A stretch of 64,000 bases of DNA from Stercorarius parasiticus. Taxonomy: Eukaryota > Chordata > Aves > Charadriiformes > Stercorariidae. Position 1 is the first letter of the stretch, and every line of letters begins with the position of its first letter. Shown one piece after another: positions 59,219 to 64,000 of this stretch. Where the stretch lies: NCBI GenBank assembly GCA_013396915.1, contig VWZL01000203.1, positions 1,194,886 to 1,258,885 on the forward strand. Direction: 5' to 3'. The position numbers and the translations under genes are program-made. Under the pieces are notes generated by a model. The model made no database searches. It was not told the DNA's origin and saw only the letters and a list, made by a program, of their open reading frames with translations.

Positions 59219-61756
59219 CTAGGGAGATAAAAAGTAAAAAGAACACTTTAAAAGAAGTAATTCAACTGTAAGTTACACAAAAAACCCCAAAGAAGATTTG
59301 TGAAACAAACAAAAAAAATATTACTGAGGGTGTAAGGAAAACATGGACACTTCACTGCTACAGCCTTCTTCCAGTTGTATTGCTTTAAGACACCCATTTT
59401 AGCACAAATCTATTTCAAAACGTATGAAAGAGTAGTTTATTGCAAGCAAAATTGGTTATAAAGAACACTGAAAATGATCACTAATTTTGTTCTCCATTTC
59501 TTAGAGTAAATAGCTTCTTTATTGTTGGACAAAGGCCTCTGGTTTTGTTTGCTGCCCTTCCCTCAATCTTGCTTTGCAAACTGAATTCTGTGTTCTGCAA
59601 TAATAAGCAGCAAGCCACCCCTTTCACACCTGGCACCTGAACTAGCTGTGTTTATCTAGTAACATTTATCCTACTATGCTTCACCAAAAAGAATTCTAAC
59701 CCAGAGGGAGCTGCCAGCAGTAGTGACTTGAAACTGCTGAAAGAAGTACCACATATACTCCTAACTAAACAGAAAAAGGTCAACATATTAGACCATTACA
59801 GAGAATCCAAGGCAACAACATCCAAGGGACAAAACACTTGCACTTCAGAACTGAAATATTTCCATTACCCACAGTGGTAGCCCAGCCAATTGAAGAGGGC
59901 TTACGCAAGACACTAGAAAGGGGCTAACAAAAGAAAACCACATAAGAAACAGCTAATATAATGAGATTAAGATTTAGAAAATAGTTACCTCCTCATAAGC
60001 CAAATGCAGAAATCCTCAGCATACCAGATCTCCAGAGGCAGGCTTTCAAACCTCCAGTTATCAGTACAATAACAAATAGCAAAGACCCCTCATAAACCAC
60101 TTGCAGAAGCACAGCCATGGCAAAGTAATTTTCTTTTCTTATTTTCCCTCCTCCCTTCTCTCATAGCCTCCACCCTAATTAGTCAAGAAATATTTGAAGA
60201 ACCCTTACTCTTGAGGCAGCTTTAATTACAGCACAAATATTTCATAGTTCCTTCTTCCCTCCCTATTTTACCTCTGTTTGTCCATGTTGATAAGGGCTTT
60301 ACTTCTGCTTTATCTCATTTCCCAGCTATTCACAAAGTATTCACCCTAAGCTGGGCCCAAAATTCCAGTATAGGACAAGCCAGGTCACGCCAAAAATGCT
60401 GAAGTTTACAGCAGCAGCATTTTGCAACACGATTAGGAGCCCTGTAAAGACATTTGGAACCTGGGGCTGTAATGAAAGAGCAATCTTAACTAAGAACTAG
60501 ATTTTTCTTTCTGGCCTTCACCTCTCAAAATCCCTCCCACTGACCAAGCATAACCTCTTCCTAGAGGCCAAGTGCTACTGGCCCAAGTTTGATAAAAATT
60601 ATTTAACACTAGCTACCGCTAGCAGCCTAGTCTTTGTGAGAGCATAGGATACACACTACGTCCAGAGGATAAAGTAGGAACACCGCTACTTTTATTTACA
60701 GACTCAGAACACACAAACCTCCTGAAAGAGGAAAAAAGAGACTAGCTGCTATACAGGCTTCATTGCTAGAAATGTCAAATGCACAAAAGCATTGAATAAA
60801 GCCAAAGCCATGCTGCAGCCTAAAAGGGAAAAACTAAAAAAAGTAGCACCAGCTGATTAGGTCAGTTAGTGCAGGCAGCAGCTGCTATCAATGCATCAGA
60901 CAGGACAAGATACAGGATGAGGCACTGGAAATACATTAGTATGTGGAACCACCTGTAATAACAAATTGGATAGAAGCCAACTGTGAGAAATTAGAGATGG
61001 GGAGTTAACATTAACACCAACAGGTATACTTTGCCTCATTTGTGCAAGCTAAGAAGAACAACATTTGCAGTTGCTTGGTTTCTTGGCTTGTTGACCTCTA
61101 AATTCAAAAGCAATTAAAAAGATTTTGTAACTCACATTGTACCCCTATTAAGTCTGTTTGCTGACCTTTGGTCACTGCTTTAGCAACAATCAGCACCAAA
61201 AGCAACTGATAAAACTATCAGGTAGAAAAGGAAACAGAACAGATGCTATAATTCAATAGCATGAAGCTAAAAGCTTGCATGTCAGGCTCAAGCCATCAAG
61301 TAAACACTTTTACATTTACTCTTTCTGTTAGGATCGGGAGCATCTTGTAAGAGAGACAAGTTTCTTACATATTCTCCTCCAATTGTTTCCTCAATTGCAC
61401 TTCTCCTGACTGAGTCCAGAAAAGGTATGTGTAGCTCCTAATACATGAATTAAGAAGTCTACCCTGCACCACTTCACTCTTGAAATGTGTATGTTGCTCT
61501 AAAATGTCATCCAACCGTCTCTCCCCCACACCATGGAAAATGATTTTGTCAGTGGAGATGTGTACTTCTCAGACTGTTAATAATACGCAGCTATCCCACA
61601 GTTTATATCCAGTGCTAATTTAAACTGAAGTATCCCAAAGGAGACTGATTCTATATTCCACTATCAGTTAGCTTCAGAAAAGTTTCAAACATGTTTTCAG
61701 TAGTCCCCAGGACATGATTTAGCTTTCAGCAAGTGTTAGTTGCAGAGTCATAGTTT

Positions 61757-61936
61757 ATAGAATCATAGAATGGTTTGGGTTGGAAGGGACCTTCAAGTCA
61801 TCTAGTTCCAACCCCCCTGCCATGGGCAGGGACACCACCCACTAGACCAGGCTGCTCAAAGCCCCATCCAGCCTGGTCTTGAACACTTTCAGGGACGGTG
61901 CATCCACAACTTCTCTGGACAACCTGTTCCAATGTG
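61757..61936 (-). mobile_element. CR1 LINE 3' fragment, sense to MOCS1
   Basis: Reverse-oriented CR1 3' end: ATAGAATCATAGAATGG (complement of the terminal octamer repeat), TTGGAAGGGACCTTCAAGTC, CTAGACCAGGCTGCTCAAAG and CAACCTGTTCCAATGTG. 5' truncated. Together with the copy at 53741-53962 it forms an inverted pair around MOCS1 exons 4 and 3. Confidence 0.95.
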
Positions 61937-63014
61937 AATGTGCCTGTGAACGCGTTAAAAGAAGATTTGAAATAATCTAAAGAACTGTAGCAGGTCTCCG
62001 AATAACATAGTCTCCTACAGTAGCTTCAAATCACATTTGTTCATTGAAACAACAAAAAAGTTTGAGCTTGAGTATTAGAAAAAGACAGTAATCCAGCATT
62101 AGTATTTTTGAACTTTATTGGTATTTCACAGACCATTTATGGTTAAGAGAAAGGTCTGCTGAAAACAAACCTAACTTGAATCTGAACCCTATTCGGCATC
62201 TGAGATATTGTAGCCAGCTTCTATAAACCATCTAGAAATCCAGATTAACTCTATCCCAGCCCAAACCAATGCACTGTGCTAAGATGGCTTCAGTAAAGGT
62301 ACCTAACTCAAATTCTGCAGAAAATATTTTTGGGATTGTTTTCCCTCCAATGAGTTTTCCTGCAGTTGTTACATGTGATCTATTTAGCTTTGAGACTTTT
62401 ATCTTGATCCCAAACTTGTGCACCATAGAGTAACACCAAAACCTGAGAAGATAAAAAGCATTTATAGACTTAATGTGCTAATTTTCATATGCCTTAGAAA
62501 AAAAACAGCCCGGCTAATACGAATTCATGACAGAATGAACTAATGCAACAGGACAATCATCTTAACATCCATTATCTTTACCCCAAGATCACTACTATTG
62601 TCATTCATTAAAACGGTCACTATGAATCTGTCAAAGTTCATCTGTGAACAAGAACACAGGCAGAATAATGAAAGCCCAGTGGTTCAGAGAGATCCATTTC
62701 CATCCTTCCACCACAGAAATAAACATTTGAGAACTCTACCACCACAGTAAAACAAACCAAAATAAAAATAATCTTTCTATCCTTCCAATATCAGTACTTC
62801 AGAAATGCAGCAATACAGTAATTATTTTGCAGTGATCTGCCTACTCAACTTTTACCCTCAGCATGAGAGTAGCTGTGTTGAGTACAAAAAGCCATCAGCT
62901 ACTACTGATAAATCAAAAAAGATGCAAGAAAGGAAAGAAAGTTCTGCACTCAACTGATTACATTGTTGATTTTAAATCATTTACGTGCCAATACTGTATG
63001 CTGAACTGTAAAGC

Positions 63015-63040
63015 TAGGTTGTATTTTAAAATACAACCTA
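63015..63040. repeat. 26-bp perfect palindrome
   Basis: TAGGTTGTATTTT followed directly by its exact reverse complement; no loop. It lies in MOCS1 intron 2, with no CR1 or other repeat recognised around it. Confidence 0.8.
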
Positions 63041-64000
63041 TTTTATAAATCTGCTCCCCTTTCGGCTGGTGAAAGCCAGCTAAAAATAATAATACCTATT
63101 ATTACTAGAAATGGATAATGTTTTCTTGAAAGAAAAAGGTCTCCTGAAAGGCACATAGTCCTCTCAATCCTAAATAAAAAATAACTTATCGTACACAGGC
63201 AAAATGCCCTAGAGAATGGTATTCCAGAGTTCCAAAAAGATTAAGTTAGTGCAGTTTCAGGACTCCTTACAATCAAGGTTCAAGGAGACGCAAGCCAGTT
63301 CACTCTAGCCATACCTTTTACAGCTATAAACAGTTCAGTTCTACATGCTACACTGCTTTGCTGCTTCCTTTGGAAAAGGCCATAAAGGTCTTCCAAATCC
63401 TGAACAAAATAGAGTGGTAGAAGAGACCAACTGTTTTCTGCACTAAAAGCTCAGCATATCACTAGGCAGTTACTCTACTTCTAAAGAACTTCATCTTCCA
63501 TATTAACCTTTTCTTATGTTCAGTACTTCTAAGAATATATGTGCAGAAACAGACAAGTTCAGATGCCTACGATCCACCAAAGTACACCCACCTACATAGC
63601 CTAATTTAATATATTGCCACTACATAAAGCTCTTGTAATGTCCCTAACATAAGAGGCTTTCAACAGGGGAAAAAAAAAACAAACCAACTGGCTCAAGAAA
63701 AAAAACCAAGCACAATCAGTCAACACAATAGCAATTGAAGGAGACAGACTTCTTCCACTGAAGTAATAGCCTTCATCGATAACTGTAAAAACATAGCCAT
63801 TTACACCAGATAAGCAAGTGACATATGTTGTCAAGGAAACAAAACAACACCACATCCCCCCAAAAATCCAAAAGAAAACCTGTTTTGTTTGTAAGGATGT
63901 TATCAGCTTTTCCTCCACAGCGAGGACTTGTTCACATCAATTCTTGATTTTTCACCCCAAGGCTGCATTATTGTAAACTATTATAGTAGATGTTGAATAT

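Larger units (their letters stand above)
41060..64000 (-). other. MOCS1: MOCS1 gene, exons 3-10 (5' end outside window)
   Basis: Eight phase-matched exons on the - strand encode the MoaA-like MOCS1A (radical-SAM part from VTTNG onward, C-terminal 4Fe-4S motif CX2CX13C, terminal Gly-Gly) and the MoaC-like MOCS1B. Known: MOCS1A converts GTP to 3',8-cyclo-7,8-dihydro-GTP and MOCS1B turns this into cyclic pyranopterin monophosphate, the first steps of molybdenum cofactor synthesis; in animals this is mitochondrial. Loss causes sulfite oxidase deficiency. The N-terminal CX3CX2C cluster and targeting sequence are not in the window. Exon numbers follow the human gene from memory. All reading frames are intact. 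The 3' end is uncertain (about 41.06 or 42.4 kb). Confidence 0.95.
59219..64000 (-). other. MOCS1: MOCS1 intron 2 (continues beyond window)
   Basis: At least 4.78 kb. I looked on the - strand for the missing exon with the CX3CX2C radical-SAM motif and a RLTGGEP-like stretch and did not find it. Contains an inverted CR1 fragment at 61757-61936 and a 26-bp perfect palindrome at 63015-63040. Confidence 0.8.

Noticed and set aside
62981..62995. A + strand open frame reads TCQYCML, resembling the radical-SAM CX2C motif of the missing MOCS1 exon
   Set aside because: It is on the wrong strand for MOCS1, lacks the other cysteine spacing and the following PEEG-type sequence, and has no splice sites in phase.

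Overview
The window is vertebrate nuclear DNA, almost certainly from a bird. Coding sequence comes as short exons with GT/AG borders and kilobase-scale introns. Two fragments are clear 3' ends of the avian-type CR1 LINE. There are no operons, tRNAs, rRNAs or CRISPR arrays. Runs of N (46576-46588) and a single N (31540) mark it as an assembled contig.

Two genes converge. On the + strand, positions 1 to about 29640 carry the last nine coding exons of DAAM2, a Diaphanous-related formin. They encode about 378 residues: the later part of the actin-assembling FH2 domain, a charged coiled coil, and the autoinhibitory DAD tail ending in -KLNY. A very long 3' UTR (about 6 kb) follows. On the - strand, from the right edge down to about 41-42.4 kb, lie eight exons of MOCS1, the gene for the first step of molybdenum cofactor synthesis. 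By comparison with the ten-exon human gene (from memory) these are exons 3-10; exons 1-2, with the targeting peptide and the N-terminal radical-SAM cysteines, lie beyond 64000. DAAM2 beside MOCS1 is the same neighbourhood as on human chromosome 6p21.

Layout: 1-23631 DAAM2 exons and introns; 23632 to about 29640 DAAM2 3' UTR; 29.6-41 kb gene-poor intergenic DNA with one isolated exon-like segment and a cluster of AP-1/MARE-type sites; about 41.07 or 42.4 kb to 43591 MOCS1 3' UTR; 43592-59218 MOCS1 exons 10 to 3; 59219-64000 the upstream MOCS1 intron.

The two genes do not share a pathway. Within MOCS1, the MoaA-like part (MOCS1A) and the MoaC-like part (MOCS1B) catalyse consecutive steps from GTP to cPMP. 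Exon 9 is the switch: its Gly-Gly-stop sequence is also an in-phase splice donor. Using that donor removes the Gly-Gly and stop and fuses the two enzymes. A second donor lies exactly 15 nt downstream, with an AATAAA directly after it.

I found no plainly new biological system. The best leads are the splice/poly(A) arrangement in MOCS1 exon 9, an inverted CR1 pair bracketing MOCS1 exons 3-4, a candidate poison exon in DAAM2, and several perfect palindromes or hairpins in non-coding DNA.
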